In this document: positions 12,301-21,800 of the stretch, one piece after another
Layout of the letters: every line of letters starts with the position of its first letter
Numbering within the stretch: the first letter of the stretch is position 1
Assembly (NCBI GenBank): GCA_030533445.1
Contig: CM060062.1
Location: 15,828,164 to 15,892,163, forward strand
Source: Cyprinodon diabolis
Lineage: Eukaryota; Chordata; Actinopteri; Cyprinodontiformes; Cyprinodontidae
Direction of reading: 5' to 3'
DNA: 64,000 bases
The notes under the pieces: model-generated
Databases searched by the model: none
Told to the model about the DNA's origin: nothing
The model's input: the letters and a program-made list of their open reading frames with translations, nothing else
Program-made: the position numbers and the translations under genes

Positions 12301-12486
12301 CTTACCTTCCATTATTTCACACCTGGTATTCTGTAATGAAAAATAAAATTAAATAAACAAGACTCTAAGACAATATGTCCCGTCTGGTTTTAATTACTGT
12401 AAATATGGATAACTTACTCTTTTAAAGGACGTCCCTCGCGAAGCGACGCAACAAAGGAAAAAAAGTACATGTAGCCACCTAGTCAT
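41..12486 (-). CDS. il17rb: Interleukin-17 receptor B, partial (3' end outside window)
   Basis: Single-pass type I receptor for IL-17B/IL-25; its cytoplasmic SEFIR domain recruits the Act1 adaptor. Nine exons were assembled by splice sites and phase: 12418-12486, 12306-12330, 5935-6051, 5499-5608, 5250-5376, 5053-5079, 4547-4591, 624-713 and 41-390 (960 nt, 320 codons). In order they encode a signal peptide, one IL-17R ectodomain unit ([12 protein letters not shown] resembles the NVSWVLRADASI region of the human protein), a Pro/Thr-rich stalk, one transmembrane helix and most of a SEFIR domain. Every junction keeps frame. Orientation head-to-head with chdh supports il17rb rather than another IL-17R paralogue. 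The second ectodomain module of mammalian IL17RB was not found. At least one more exon lies left of position 41. Confidence 0.85.
624..713 (-). CDS. il17rb: il17rb exon 8: transmembrane segment
   Basis: Acceptor tgctttcag, donor gtaagt, phase 1 to 1. It encodes [17 protein letters not shown]... [12 protein letters not shown], with an NTS sequon just outside and a single membrane-spanning helix of about 22 residues. Confidence 0.85.
714..2080. other. il17rb intron 7, proximal part; little recognisable
   Basis: AT-rich intron DNA. At 1480-1555 is a common fish LINE-type tail (gcatttcgttgccttgtacc... followed by repeated aatctaat). The same module occurs inverted at 14518-14610. No il17rb exon of the right phase was found. 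An open frame on the minus strand at 1096-1275 is described under findings. Confidence 0.5.
2080..2700. repeat. Microsatellite and unclassified interspersed repeats
   Basis: An ataata-type microsatellite (2085-2125) leads into a widespread teleost repeat that includes gggagcagtgagctgcca. Next come about three imperfect copies of a ggatttacaaagcttct unit (2253-2358), then a G/C-richer purine-rich repeat (2370-2690). No coding signal was seen. Confidence 0.45.
2790..3247 (+). mobile_element. LINE 3' fragment (L2-like)
   Basis: A plus-strand frame reads [19 protein letters not shown] then [18 protein letters not shown] and [10 protein letters not shown]. This is the conserved C-terminal end of a fish L2-like reverse transcriptase ORF. 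It is followed by a T-rich 3' UTR and a terminal attatt microsatellite at 3233-3248. The element is 5'-truncated. Confidence 0.75.
3780..4140. repeat. Unclassified C/A-rich repeat
   Basis: Base composition differs sharply from the surrounding AT-rich intron (long runs rich in ccc and cca). The long minus-strand frame here is Gly/Trp-rich low-complexity translation and is not accepted as a gene. Confidence 0.35.
4547..4591 (-). CDS. il17rb: il17rb exon 7: Thr-rich stalk
   Basis: A 45-nt exon between tcgttgcag and gtaaga, phase 1 to 1, reading [14 protein letters not shown]. It is a likely O-glycosylated stalk preceding the transmembrane exon. Confidence 0.7.
5053..5079 (-). CDS. il17rb: il17rb exon 6: stalk microexon
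   Basis: A 27-nt exon between ctttttgcag and gtaagt, phase 1 to 1, encoding PKPPPSIT. It is part of a Pro-rich linker between the folded ectodomain and the membrane. Confidence 0.7.
5250..5376 (-). CDS. il17rb: il17rb exon 5: ectodomain, contains a T13 run
   Basis: Acceptor cctgcag at 5377-5378, donor gtaagc. The reading frame is [19 protein letters not shown]... then [11 protein letters not shown], phase 0 in and phase 1 out. Thirteen consecutive T encode the Phe run. A second acceptor (ctaaaag, exon start 5351) directly after the T run looks good as a splice site, but after exon 4 it shifts frame into an early stop, so the longer exon is preferred. Confidence 0.65.
5499..5608 (-). CDS. il17rb: il17rb exon 4: ectodomain
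   Basis: Acceptor gtccccag. The reading frame gives [11 protein letters not shown]... and [12 protein letters not shown], matching in order the ASIRLLKATKI and YSCVRCNYTEAF segments of the mammalian receptor. The donor CAG-gtttat is weak. An internal gtaaat inside the exon (after the GTC T of TYVC) is a stronger-looking alternative donor, but it would delete the conserved Cys-Lys-Tyr stretch. Confidence 0.75.
5935..6051 (-). CDS. il17rb: il17rb exon 3: ectodomain
   Basis: Flanked by ttttttacag and gtaaga, phase 1 to phase 1. It contains a Cys-Pro-Ser and the strand motif [10 protein letters not shown] with an N-glycosylation sequon (NIS), which aligns by eye with the NVSW segment of mammalian IL17RB. 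Confidence 0.8.
6245..7441 (+). mobile_element. Penelope-like retroelement, 5'-truncated, with GIY-YIG endonuclease
   Basis: The plus-strand frames encode the end of a Penelope-type reverse transcriptase ([17 protein letters not shown], then NWAFIKS). A GIY-YIG nuclease follows: GVVYAVQC, then [19 protein letters not shown]. The coding part is broken by frame changes near 6725 and 6905. A segment of about 108 bp is present in inverted orientation at both ends (about 6275-6392 and 7335-7441). The insert is flanked by a 13-bp direct repeat, atcccttacagta, at 6232-6244 and 7442-7454. It lies in il17rb intron 2. Confidence 0.85.
7800..8235 (-). mobile_element. Ty3/Gypsy remnant: integrase C-terminus and chromodomain
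   Basis: On the minus strand, broken frames read [18 protein letters not shown], typical of the integrase C-terminal domain of fish Gypsy elements. A chromodomain remnant follows ([12 protein letters not shown]). Stops interrupt it and no intact LTR was recognised. Confidence 0.6.
8236..8659 (-). mobile_element. BEL/Pao retrotransposon remnant, pol part
   Basis: The minus strand reads [20 protein letters not shown] followed by VPKALE, and [16 protein letters not shown]. This is the segment between protease and reverse transcriptase of BEL/Pao pol. Farther along is [14 protein letters not shown]. The frame is broken by stops. It is the 3' half of an element split by the LTR at 8660-9861. Confidence 0.7.
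8660..9861 (+). mobile_element. Solo LTR, itself interrupted by a hAT element
   Basis: The sequence begins tgtcatgatcttgg and ends gagccctaaca (TG...CA termini). Without the hAT insertion it is about 667 bp. A second diverged copy lies at 60244-60837 and shares the start, an internal ggtcactaacctgtgtttct-type block and the end. No clear flanking duplication was identified. It separates the two halves of a BEL/Pao remnant. Confidence 0.6.
8873..9399. mobile_element. hAT-type non-autonomous DNA transposon
   Basis: The 527-bp element begins tagggttgtcaaaagtatcg and ends gtatcgtgacaacccta, so the terminal inverted repeat is tagggttgtca. It is rich in gtatcgata motifs near both ends. Flanking 8-bp duplications are cctgaaac (8865-8872) and cctgacac (9400-9407), one mismatch. 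No transposase frame. Confidence 0.8.
9862..10480 (-). mobile_element. BEL/Pao remnant: gag zinc knuckle and protease
   Basis: The minus strand reads [19 protein letters not shown] then [19 protein letters not shown], a BEL gag zinc-knuckle region with degraded Cys/His spacing. It is followed near 10045-9980 by [16 protein letters not shown], the start of the aspartic protease (normally D-x-G-S). Decayed and non-functional. Confidence 0.75.
10480..10970. repeat. Direct repeat, copy A
   Basis: Similar in order and content to 11590-12190. Both contain a taattatacacatcaatata-type block, a gatattagtac block and a final attggttattacctgg(c/t)cacccttaat block. The pair flanks the Harbinger element. 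Identity of the parent element is unknown. Confidence 0.6.
11149..11582 (+). mobile_element. PIF/Harbinger-type MITE carrying a short ORF
   Basis: The termini aggctgatttatact and agtataattagccct are near-perfect inverted repeats, flanked by a 3-bp TAA duplication (11146-11148 and 11583-11585), as in PIF/Harbinger elements. Inside, the ATG at 11306 opens a 44-codon frame ending at 11440 ([19 protein letters not shown]...). It may be a remnant of the element's second protein, but I cannot assign it. Confidence 0.8.
11590..12190. repeat. Direct repeat, copy B
   Basis: The partner of 10480-10970, slightly longer through small insertions. Its end tttctggctacgcttctcat parallels ttctggctaggcctctgat in copy A. 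Confidence 0.6.
12306..12330 (-). CDS. il17rb: il17rb coding exon 2 (25-nt microexon)
   Basis: A microexon between tttcattacag and gtaag. It reads NTRCEIME plus one base, entered in phase 0 and left in phase 1. The single Cys corresponds in position to the first ectodomain Cys of mammalian IL17RB. It joins exon 3, more than 6 kb away, in frame. Confidence 0.7.
12418..12486 (-). CDS. il17rb: il17rb coding exon 1: signal peptide
   Basis: The ATG at 12486-12484 opens 23 codons reading [18 protein letters not shown]..., a short basic start, a hydrophobic core ([11 protein letters not shown]) and small residues before a likely cleavage site. It ends at AGA followed by gtaag, phase 0. I chose this ATG because it is the only one in frame that gives a signal peptide and joins exon 2 without a stop. 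A second ATG 19 nt downstream is in another frame. Confidence 0.75.
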
Positions 12487-12650
12487 CGTTTAACCTACAA
12501 AATCAGACTTCAAAGAAACCAACGAGTAAATAAATAGTAAATGAAGATTTCTAGGAGTTGCTGTATCTTTAAGTGTTGCTGGGTTTGTGGAGCACAGCTG
12601 CGGTCAGAGCGAAAGATAAATGAGCTGGGCTAAGCCCCGCCCACAATCTC
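12487..12650. promoter_or_regulatory. Probable bidirectional il17rb/chdh promoter
   Basis: This stretch lies between the il17rb start codon region (minus) and the probable non-coding first exon of chdh (plus). It contains a GC box, ccccgccc, at about 12635-12642 and is richer in CpG than its surroundings (tcgcgaagcgacg just inside il17rb). No TATA box is evident. Human CHDH and IL17RB also start head-to-head a short distance apart, which supports the call. Confidence 0.6.
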
Positions 12651-12689
12651 TTCCGTTGCTTTACAGATAGTCGAGTCTGTCGAGCTGAG
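12560..12689 (+). other. chdh: Probable untranslated first exon of chdh
   Basis: The sequence ends in gagctgag followed by a strong donor, gtaaggg, and has CpG and GC-box character. No open frame joins it to the next exon, so it would be 5' UTR spliced to the ATG exon at 18765. The transcription start is not visible; the left boundary is approximate. Confidence 0.5.
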
Positions 12690-13412
12690 GTAAGGGTAAA
12701 AATAGACATAACAGCTGCTGAAAAAGACCCAAAAATGTATGTTTTTGTGTGGTTTAGCATGAAGCTCCTCTGGTTTTATTTCACATTGACTCAGCGTAGG
12801 TTCTGGCTTAATTTTCAGCGAGTTTACCCCTTTAGATAGAGGAGTAGAAGCTGCTAACGACTAGCTGTTTCAGTTATTCTGAGCATATACACAACTCAGC
12901 ATAAAAAAAGCGAGTTTTAACTCTTTTAAAAGTTAATAAAATAAAAGCTGTGGCTTATAAGTAAATGAAATGTATTTCACTTATCGGTCATGTTAAATGC
13001 GGATGATGGATGTTTTTGCAAACGTTTAAAAGTTCATGAATCTATTTCGATGTTTCTTTTTTTATTGATTTAGCTTTTATTGTGTAGCTTGCTTTCTGAC
13101 ATTGAGTAACCAGCTTTCACAATAAAGCACACCCCCTACCTTTGAACTAAAAGCTGTAAAGAAGCCCTTAGGCTGCGTTGCCATGTCTGAAAACATGACA
13201 AGACTTAAGGTAAAGTAGAATCCAGAGCAATGTGCTTTAATTATTAATCATGTGTCACTATAAAAGTCCTTAGACTGTTATGACTTGAATTAATATTTCC
13301 AGGGGGATATGTATAGTTTGACAGGCTGCTCATACCTCATTCTGCTCTATTTTTGTGTAGAAATGTTTCAAAACTAGCAATTTTAACCATTTCCAGACAG
13401 TAATGCATAGAC
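12690..13412. other. chdh intron 1, first part
   Basis: AT-rich intron sequence. No exon, RNA gene or classified repeat was recognised up to the hAT element at 13413. Confidence 0.5.
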
Positions 13413-13508
13413 CAGGGGTCTTTGTTTTCTAGGCCAAGGACCCCCAAACTGATGGCGAGATGGAGCGGGGAACCCCTGATTTTTTTTCTCTATATATATA
13501 TATCTATA

Positions 13509-13547
<39 letters not shown>

Positions 13548-13940
13548 TGAAATTGGGTTTTATCAAACTGGTCCTATAGTCACTCTATTACATATGGAGT
13601 AATGCAACGAAAGTAATTTCGCCCTGGGATTATTAAAGTATTTCTGATTCCTTGTTGATGGGACAGGTGTTGTGAATGAAACGGTGCCCAGCTTGAAAGA
13701 GCTCCTGTGTGTCACTGAATGTGTGCATTATTGACTGAAAGACATCTTCTTTCTCCATTTATCTGTTTTTTACAGTGTGTTAAATTCATGTTAATGAATA
13801 TTTAAAGATATTTCAATTAGTGGAAAATATCGCAGGGGGTAATATTAAAAAAAAGTCTAATCAACCAAAACTTTCGCGTCCCCCATGCAGTACCACTGCG
13901 GACCCCCTAGGGGTCGCAGACCCCCAGTTGAGGACCTCTG
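13413..13940. mobile_element. hAT-type MITE with internal TA microsatellite
   Basis: Begins caggggtc and ends gaggacctctg (imperfect inverted termini), flanked by a perfect 8-bp duplication gcatagac (13405-13412 and 13941-13948). A long TA/TATC microsatellite lies at 13488-13544. No transposase frame. Confidence 0.8.
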
Positions 13941-14184
13941 GCATAGACCAAAGCCAGTAGAGCTTTCTTACCAATTTTCTTAAATCAATTTCGAGTCATG
14001 CATTTAAAATATGAACAAATAGAAATGTTTGAAGGTAAGATGAAATGTCTATACGATTTAATGTTAGATTTAATGGCCTATTTTAAAATAATTTTGCATT
14101 AAAACAACACTATGTAACTTATTTTACCTACTAGGGATGCTACATCTGTGACTTCCATGTTTATCGCCACTAGAAGCAACAAGC

Positions 14185-14266
14185 AACACTGTACTGTCTC
14201 AGGAATTTAACCCAGAACCTTGTTGCTGCAAGGCAGCAGTGCTACCCACTGTGCCACTGAGCAGCT
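14185..14266 (-). repeat. tRNA-related SINE-like head
   Basis: The minus strand reads tggcacagtgggtagcactg followed 20-30 bases later by ggttctgggttaaattcc. These resemble the A and B boxes of a tRNA-derived pol III promoter, as in fish SINEs. It does not fold into an intact tRNA by eye. Confidence 0.45.
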
Positions 14267-14268
14267 GA

Positions 14269-14670
14269 TTTGTTTAAAGATCTCTTTCTAAGAAACTCAG
14301 CTAATTGCATAGTGTCCTGACTACCAATGGTAGAGATTCTCTTACAGTATGATTTTGACTTGTAGCAATCTGTCCAATCCAGCATGCATACAGTAACAGT
14401 GCAGAGGAAAACCCTCCTTTTATCAAGTTGAACCTTCAAGTAAAACCAGGCTCATTGTGAGCAACCTTCTGCCGAGGCGAACTGGGGGTTCAAGAAGACA
14501 GAAACGGATATACAAAAGATTAGATTAGATTTAACTTTGTCACTACACATGTACAGGTACAAGGCAACGAAATGCGGTTTAGGTCTAACCAGAAGTGCAA
14601 AAGCAGCAGGTGCAGGCACATGTAAGCACTGATCCATAAATATTCCTTATGTTTGAGAAGGTAATTGTAA
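14269..14670 (-). repeat. Unclassified fish interspersed repeat, copy 1
   Basis: About 80-85% similar by eye to 17506-17805. Both include ctcagctaattgcat, a block ending in gtccaatccagca, and gtgagcaaccttctgccgag. A LINE-tail module (14518-14625) interrupts this copy. Confidence 0.6.
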
Positions 14671-16438
14671 ACTAGAGCAAAAGGTATGTAAATTAATTTA
14701 GCCCCTAGGGATGATACGTCTGCTCTCAGGGGCGCCAACATCGAAGTTACAACTAGTAACGCTGCATGGTTGAAAAATTAAGCAGTCTTCATCTGTGTTT
14801 TGTAGACTAACAACTGCCTCTATTGGGTCTACTGTGGTTTCTACGCTCAGACTGCCGTGAAGTGGTGAAGTGGTAAAAGGACTCATTCATCAATGGATCC
14901 AACAATCTAATAAAATAATGGCAATTGTGAAACTCCATTCATGGTGAAAATTTTAGTATATTCTCAGTTCTCAGGAAAACAGTCATCATTCGTCAGCTCT
15001 CAGGTATCAGAAAAGGTTATTTGAGATTAATTAAGCAATGAAAACTTTTTTTTCATAATACCTAAGACTTGAAAACATATTTTCCCTAAGGACTGACATC
15101 TTTTTTTCCTCAGGACTGATAACTGCTTTCCTTAGAAATTAGGATGCCATAAAAGGCACTCTGTATCCGTGAACCATTAACTTTCCCACAATTGGCCAAA
15201 TCTTGACATCCTGCTCAGTTCATTAGCTGCAACTTTAAACAGCATTGGCTGCTGAATGCTGTTAGAATTACCTTTCAGCTTCATGGCTGAAATAGTTTGA
15301 TCCATAATAGAAATATTGATTATGATATTCACAAAGTATTTGATAGAAAACACATGTCTGACTTGTGAAATTTTAATGTGATAAAAAGCCATTCTGATGC
15401 AGACATTTAGCTTCAACAGTTATTCAAACCTTTCTCAGCTGATTTTTTTGTATTTTATCAATAAGCTACCAAAAGTAAAAATCTTTAAAACTGTAAAGCC
15501 TAACTGTTTTAGGTGAGCTTTGAAAAAACTATTTTACATCTATGCTGATATAGCTGACTACTGTCAATTAATTGTAAACTATACCTAAATAAACATTTTC
15601 ATTCCTGGTCTCTGATTTAAACTATAAAAACCCACTGTGTGAGGCGTGATTCTGATGACATTTAAATACTAGATGTTTAGTGTCAAAGCTCAGATTATTC
15701 AAATTTCTTGTGAAGCTTGACACCACTCGCTGTGGTTGTGACTGCAGTAAGCTGGAAACATTTTTCAGTGAAACTTCTGCTTCAAAAAGATCAAAGCTGT
15801 GTCAAGCAGACTGGCTCAAGATCAAGAGTTTCTGGGAGGAGCAGTATGCATGGAGCATTGATACGTGCCTAGTACTGTGTGTTGACCAGCATAATTATTT
15901 AATATTTCTCAAATTAAAACATTTAGATACACAACTGTAGTTTAATATACGTCAGTCAAAAGTCCTACCGTGTTTATTTAAATAAACCTTTTTTGTTCTG
16001 TAACGGGCCCTGCAATTACATTTGTTATGAGCGACATAAATAACTTCATATTCAGCTTACATTATTATTAAAGGTAAGATTTCATACTTTAGCATGGACA
16101 ATGTTTTAATTCTGGTATCTTATACACTTATGTCAAACAAGCTGCAGTTTTTTTCCTTTATTTTTGAGAGTTAAAGAAAAGTATATATTGGTATCAGGAC
16201 AGAAAAAAAGGTATTTGAAGGATTATAATCAAAGGTTATAACCAAATCTGATAACACTAAAATTTGCTGATTGAGGAGTTTCGATCTCAAAGTAAACCTC
16301 TATATCAAATGTGAGAGACACTTGGTGTTAAGAATGTTATGTTATGGTAAAACACCCATTTCAGTGTCCGCTTGGACTGCCTACTATCAGCTCACTCAAA
16401 GTGTAAATATTTGATTAATTTAGAATTTATAATCTGCT
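14670..16438. other. chdh intron 1, middle part
   Basis: AT-rich intron. Short open frames (such as 15680-15940) have no protein-like features or splice-site support and are not called. Nothing else recognised. Confidence 0.5.
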
Positions 16439-17348
16439 TTAAAGGAATAGTATACCCAAAACATGATTAGCCTTCATTTTCTACTCACCCCCATGCTGAA
16501 CAACACTCTGGAGTACTTTTTTGATATCTCAAATGCATCTGGAGATCTTGGAGGCTTCTTGCTGTCTGCTGACATTCAAATAATGGAGGTCTATGGTGCC
16601 CGAGGCATAAAGGTCCATAAAAGTCCACAAAAAACCTGTCAATATTCCTCCATACTGCTCGTCCAATGTATTCCAAGTGTCCTGAGTGGGTAGCGTCCAT
16701 AATTTACTCGAAATGAAGTCATTTAGAATGTTTTTAGAGCATAAACAGTAGTGTATAGGATTTCCTAAAAGCGCGTTCACGAGTCTACGGAAACCGCGGC
16801 AGACCAAACCAGATGAAAGTGCGCATTAAGCTTGGCAAAGAACTCATGCTCTTCTTCAACACTGAAGTCCTCAGACATTTTTCTTTTGTTGTTTCTTTTT
16901 GTACAGGTAAACAGCACATTTCTTCTTCTACGCTTGCATTATCGGCAGAGCAGACGCTGAATGCGCACTTTCATCTGGTTTGGTCTGCCGCGGTTTCCGT
17001 AGACTCATGAACGCGCTTTTAGGAAATCCTATACACTACTGTTTATGCTCTAAAAACATTCTAAATGACTTTGTTTCGAGTAAATTATGGACGCTACCCA
17101 CTCAGGAAACTTGGAATACATTAGACGAGCAGTATGGAGGAATATTGACACGTTTTTTGTGGACTTTTATGGACCTTTCTGCCTCGGGCACCATAGACCT
17201 CCATTATTTGAATGTCAGCAGACAGCAAGAAGCCTCCCAGATCTCCAGATGCATTTGAGATATCAAAAAAGTACTCCAGAGTGTTGTTCAGCATGGGGGT
17301 GAGTAGAAAATGAAGGCTAATCATGTTTTGGGTGTACTATTCCTTTAA
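16439..17348. mobile_element. Long-arm foldback element
   Basis: Two arms of 389 bp (16439-16827 and 16960-17348) are inverted copies with only scattered mismatches, separated by 132 bp. The ends read ttaaaggaatagta and tactattcctttaa. This fits a TTAA target duplication with AGGAATAG termini (piggyBac-like MITE), although that classification is an inference. Transcribed within the chdh pre-mRNA, it could form a near-perfect hairpin. Confidence 0.85.
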
Positions 17349-17505
17349 CTTCTGATGCCGTCTGAATCCATCTATAGCAGGTATAAGGCCATCGGAGAGA
17401 CTGATCCTACAATTCAATTCAGTGTTTTTTTATATAATACCAAATCGCAACAATTCACAACTTTTTACAGAGGTAATTCAGTCGAATCAAACCAAACAGA
17501 CAGAT

Positions 17506-17805
17506 TTGTTCAAACTTCTCTTTCTAAGAAACCCAGCTAATTGCATTGTGTCTTGACTACCAACGGTAGAGATTTGCTTGCAGTATGTTTTTGACTTTAT
17601 AGTAATCCGTCCAATCCAGCACATACAGTAACAGTGTAGAGGATAAACTTCCTTTAATGAAGTTGAAACTTCAAGCAAAACCAGGCTTATTGTGAGCAAC
17701 CTTCTGCCGAGGCCAACTGGGGGTTGACAAAGACAAAAAAAGATTAACAAAGAGCACATAGAAGCACCGATCCATAAATCCTCCCTATGTTAGAGAAGAT
17801 ATATA
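17506..17805 (-). repeat. Unclassified fish interspersed repeat, copy 2
   Basis: Second copy of the repeat at 14269-14670, without the internal LINE-tail insertion. The two copies flank the foldback element region. Confidence 0.6.
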
Positions 17806-18764
17806 TAAAGTAGCTCAAAAGGTGTCTCTGTCTAAGCAAGAATAAATTGTGCAGATGAGCGCTGAAATTTTAAGAGAAAAGGATAAAAGATGACACCTAT
17901 CCTGATAGACCAGACTAAATGTGAGATTAAATGTGTAATTTAGTCTGGCCCTGATGAATGAGACATCAGAGGAGAAATAGGATCTCTCATTTTTTTTTTC
18001 ATCAGAACTTCATCTGCTGTGTTTTAGATCATTTGAACGCTTTTAAATATTGGCCTCCTGGTTGTAAATAATTACAATAGTCTAGCCTATAAGTAACAAA
18101 TACTGTACGTGGACCACATTTTCAACCCTGACTGAGCAAGTTCTCTTTTTATTTTATGTGCTTTAAAAGTGATTACTAGCTGGAGATGTGCTGTGGGCTC
18201 AATCCATCTACTTGAGGGAACTACAGTGTGCTGCTGAAACATGCTTAAAAACAACACAATATGCAGCTGTATTTATTTTCCACACATCTTTTTGGAAGAA
18301 CAATCCTACTGTCAGTATAAATAAGCAGATCTGGCACCTTCATCCTGCAATTAAATATTTGCAAGACCAGAAAATGTATTGCTTGTGTTGTAACCTGTTT
18401 TATGCAGAGGTTAGGTTTGTAATGCATGATGAGAAAGGATTCCCATGACATGTGCATCATAAAAACTCCTTATCAACTGAGGAAGGTTAATCCAACTTAT
18501 AAACCTTGAGCATGATGCATTCTTTTAATATTATGCAACTAACACCACAACAATAGTAAAGTGACTCAAAGTATTACAGATGAATACAGCCCATTAAAAA
18601 AAAACAAGAAAAGCAGCAGCTTTTTTAATGCTGACATTTCCATTTGGCAAGTCTATTCTTGAATAAGCTCTCAACCTCCATAGTCAATCTGACAGTTTGG
18701 TTTACATGCCTGGGGTGTCCTTGATGTTCTGTTGAATAATTATTTTGATTTACATTTCATAAAG
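17806..18764. other. chdh intron 1, last part
   Basis: AT-rich, no exon or classified repeat seen. It ends at cataaag, a weak acceptor for the ATG exon. Confidence 0.45.
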
Positions 18765-18778
18765 GAAGCTCCCCTAAA

Positions 18779-18861
18779 ATGCTTTCCTTGGCCATGGCGG
18801 GCCGAGCAGTACTCCCAAGACTTGTGACAGGAAGATGGAAGACATTTTTGAAGGATGGAAG
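18779..18861 (+). CDS. chdh: chdh coding exon 1: start and mitochondrial presequence
   Basis: Opens [20 protein letters not shown]. Arg/Lys are spaced along it and there are no acidic residues until near the end, as expected of a matrix-targeting helix. A second Met is at codon 6. It leaves in phase 2 at GGAAG-gtgc. The exon probably begins near 18765. Confidence 0.85.
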
Positions 18862-21800
18862 GTGCTTATTTCTTAAAGAAACATCCCTATATTACCAAGG
18901 ACACACACATTAGGCTTTATTTTTTAGCTGCACCTTCTGTATTGCAGATGTTTCACTACCTCAGCTTCTCACTGGAACACTTCATCCTCACCTTCAGCCC
19001 ATCAGAAGACCCCATCCTATAGCTATGTGGTTGTTGGAGCAGGGTCAGCAGGCTGTGTCCTCGCTAACCGCCTCACAGAGGACGCACAAGAGTCTGTCTG
19101 CCTGTTGGAGGCCGGGCCCAAGGACAAGTGGTTAGGTAGCTCACGACTCTCATGGAAGATCCACATGCCAGCTGCACTGACCTACAACCTCTGTGATGAC
19201 AAGTATGACAATTAATTTGCCATTTTTTGTACTGTTAAATGTAAGGTTATATCTGTTTTAAACACCTCATAATGTTTTGATAATCTAAGGGGCTTTTTTG
19301 TCATTATGCTGTCTTTTATCTGAACTCCTCCCCAGGTATAACTGGTACTACCACACTTTACCTCAGGCCCATATGGACAACCGGGTAATGTATTGGCCCA
19401 GGGGACGTGTTTGGGGAGGGTCCTCCTCACTTAACGCCATGGTTTACATCCGTGGACATGCAGAGGACTACAACCGCTGGCAGAGAGAGGGTGCCGAGGG
19501 GTGGGACTACGATCATTGTCTACCTTACTTCAGGAAAGCTCAGTGCCATGAACTAGGTGAAAACAGGTATTCCAATTTAAATGCTTTCTTTGCATGAGTT
19601 TGATAGGAACTAGAGATAGGTAAAATAGACAAAATGGACTACTTTCACTGGGTAATAATGGATGTTAAAAAAAACAATCACATTAGTTAAATAGACCACT
19701 GTTCTAGAAAACTGTATGAAATAATACAATTTAATGGCAATTTGCAGACATGAATTGATAATCTATTTTTGCTGAACCATCTTAGGGACAACAGTTTGAA
19801 TAATAAAAGTATCTAAATAATACATCTAAACAATGCATTCAGTTTTTCTCTATATCCACACACATCATCAGATTTTCTAGCCTGGTGTTATAATCTAAAA
19901 ACAATCAGTTTCCAACTCTTATAGAAAGTTCAGCACAAGTAGAGGTACCTTGGTGCAAACTTGGGAAAATATCGTAAGTCTCCAAAAAATAAAAGGATTT
20001 CTTGTTGCTATGCAGTGTTGTTACGCTTAATTTATTGTGGCTACATAAGGGTTATATTCTTGATGGTATGGTGTTTTGCCTTTGTCTCTTAACACTTGTC
20101 ATGTATCTGCAAGAATTTTACTGTCTAGGATGAGCCCTGCTTAGTGACTTAAGTGGATTTTTTGGATTAAATGATTTAAAATGTACATTATGACACAATT
20201 TAGGACTAAGTAAGTTACCTTTTCGTGACGCAGCAGTCTGGTCTATTTTTTTCTTGATATTTATTTAACTCTGCAGTTTGTAAACTGCTACAAATTAGTC
20301 AAAGACCACTTTCTGGATTTCTCTTCACATTGCAGGTATAGAGGAGGCAGTGGACCTCTTCATGTGTCTAGAGGAAAGACCAACCATCCTCTGCACAAGG
20401 CTTTTATTGAAGCAGGGCAGCAGGCAGGATACCCCTTCACAGATGACATGAACGGATACCAACAGGAAGGCGTTGGCTGGATGGACATGACCATATACAA
20501 AGGTTACAGGAACAGAGGAAAAATCTTTATTAGAAACACCACATAAACTTTAAGAACTTTAACAAATTTTGGTTAAAGGATTGCACTGATGTTATTTGGA
20601 GTTTATTTTATGATAAACACACTATTCAACTTTGCATCTTTCACCTAACCAGTGAGCCTAAGAACTGTATTTGTTTCCTAATCTGATTTTGAGTGCTCAA
20701 TGAATGGGGGGAAAAAACATATAACCTCAGTTTTACCCAAAAACAAATCCTATTTTTTAAACATATTTGCACCAAAAATATAAACCTCTAAAGCAACATG
20801 GGATGCATTTGCTATTGTAAAGAGCAGGGGTCACCAACGCAGTGCCAAGGGGCCCTAAGGACCACATGGGGTGCCCTCAGGGTCTTTGAAAACAAAACAA
20901 CTCACCATTGGCTAAGTTTCAAATTTTTCTTTATTCTGTTGGCCCTATTGTTTGCTAATTTATAGAGCATATCGTCTTATTAATCAGAACATTTAAGCAT
21001 TTATAAAGATTTCAAAAGAATAATATCTGAAGAAAAAGGAATTAAAAGAAACCATAAAAATATGTTTATTATGTATGAAGTTTAGGTGAAAGCTGACCCC
21101 TCCAGTTCATAGGTCAGCATTGGTATCCCCTCATATGACTCTGTAGCCATGCAGTAGCCCTCAACCTTAAAAAGGTTGGTGACCCCTGGTATAGATTCTC
21201 TGATTTACATCAGCAAGACCGAACACTTCACAATAAGCCGAACCAGAAGATATAAATGCTTTGATGACCCTCGAGATCATCACCAAAGTGGATTCACATG
21301 TTCAAATACCTTATAGTTAGAAAACTAGATAAATGATTATCAAAAGTTATCTTATATTTCATCTTGTGTATCTTTTTCAAAAACAGTAAAATACGTTAAA
21401 ACTGAAAATCAAACTTCTTATCTGGTACTGAGGCAAACATCCTTATAAAAATGGTGATGTCATCTTCCTCAAAAGAACCGCTGAACCAGATGGAACCTGT
21501 AACATAACTGCCTGCAGATATACAGGTGCTGGTCATAAAATTAGAATATCATGAAAAAGTAGATTGATTTCAGTAATTCCATTTAAAAAGTGAAACTTGT
21601 ATATTATATTCATACATTACATACAAACTCATATATTTCAGATGTTTATTTTGTTTAATTTTGATGATTACAAATGACAACAAATGAAAATCTCAAATTC
21701 ATCATATCAGAAAATTAGAATATTGTGAAAAGGTTCAAAATTGATGGCCCCTGGTGCCACACTCTAATCAGCTAATTAACTCAAACCACCTGCAAAAGCC

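Noticed and set aside
14185..14266. Possible tRNA gene
   Set aside because: Box-like motifs are present, but no acceptor-stem pairing and no plausible anticodon arm; a SINE head is more likely.
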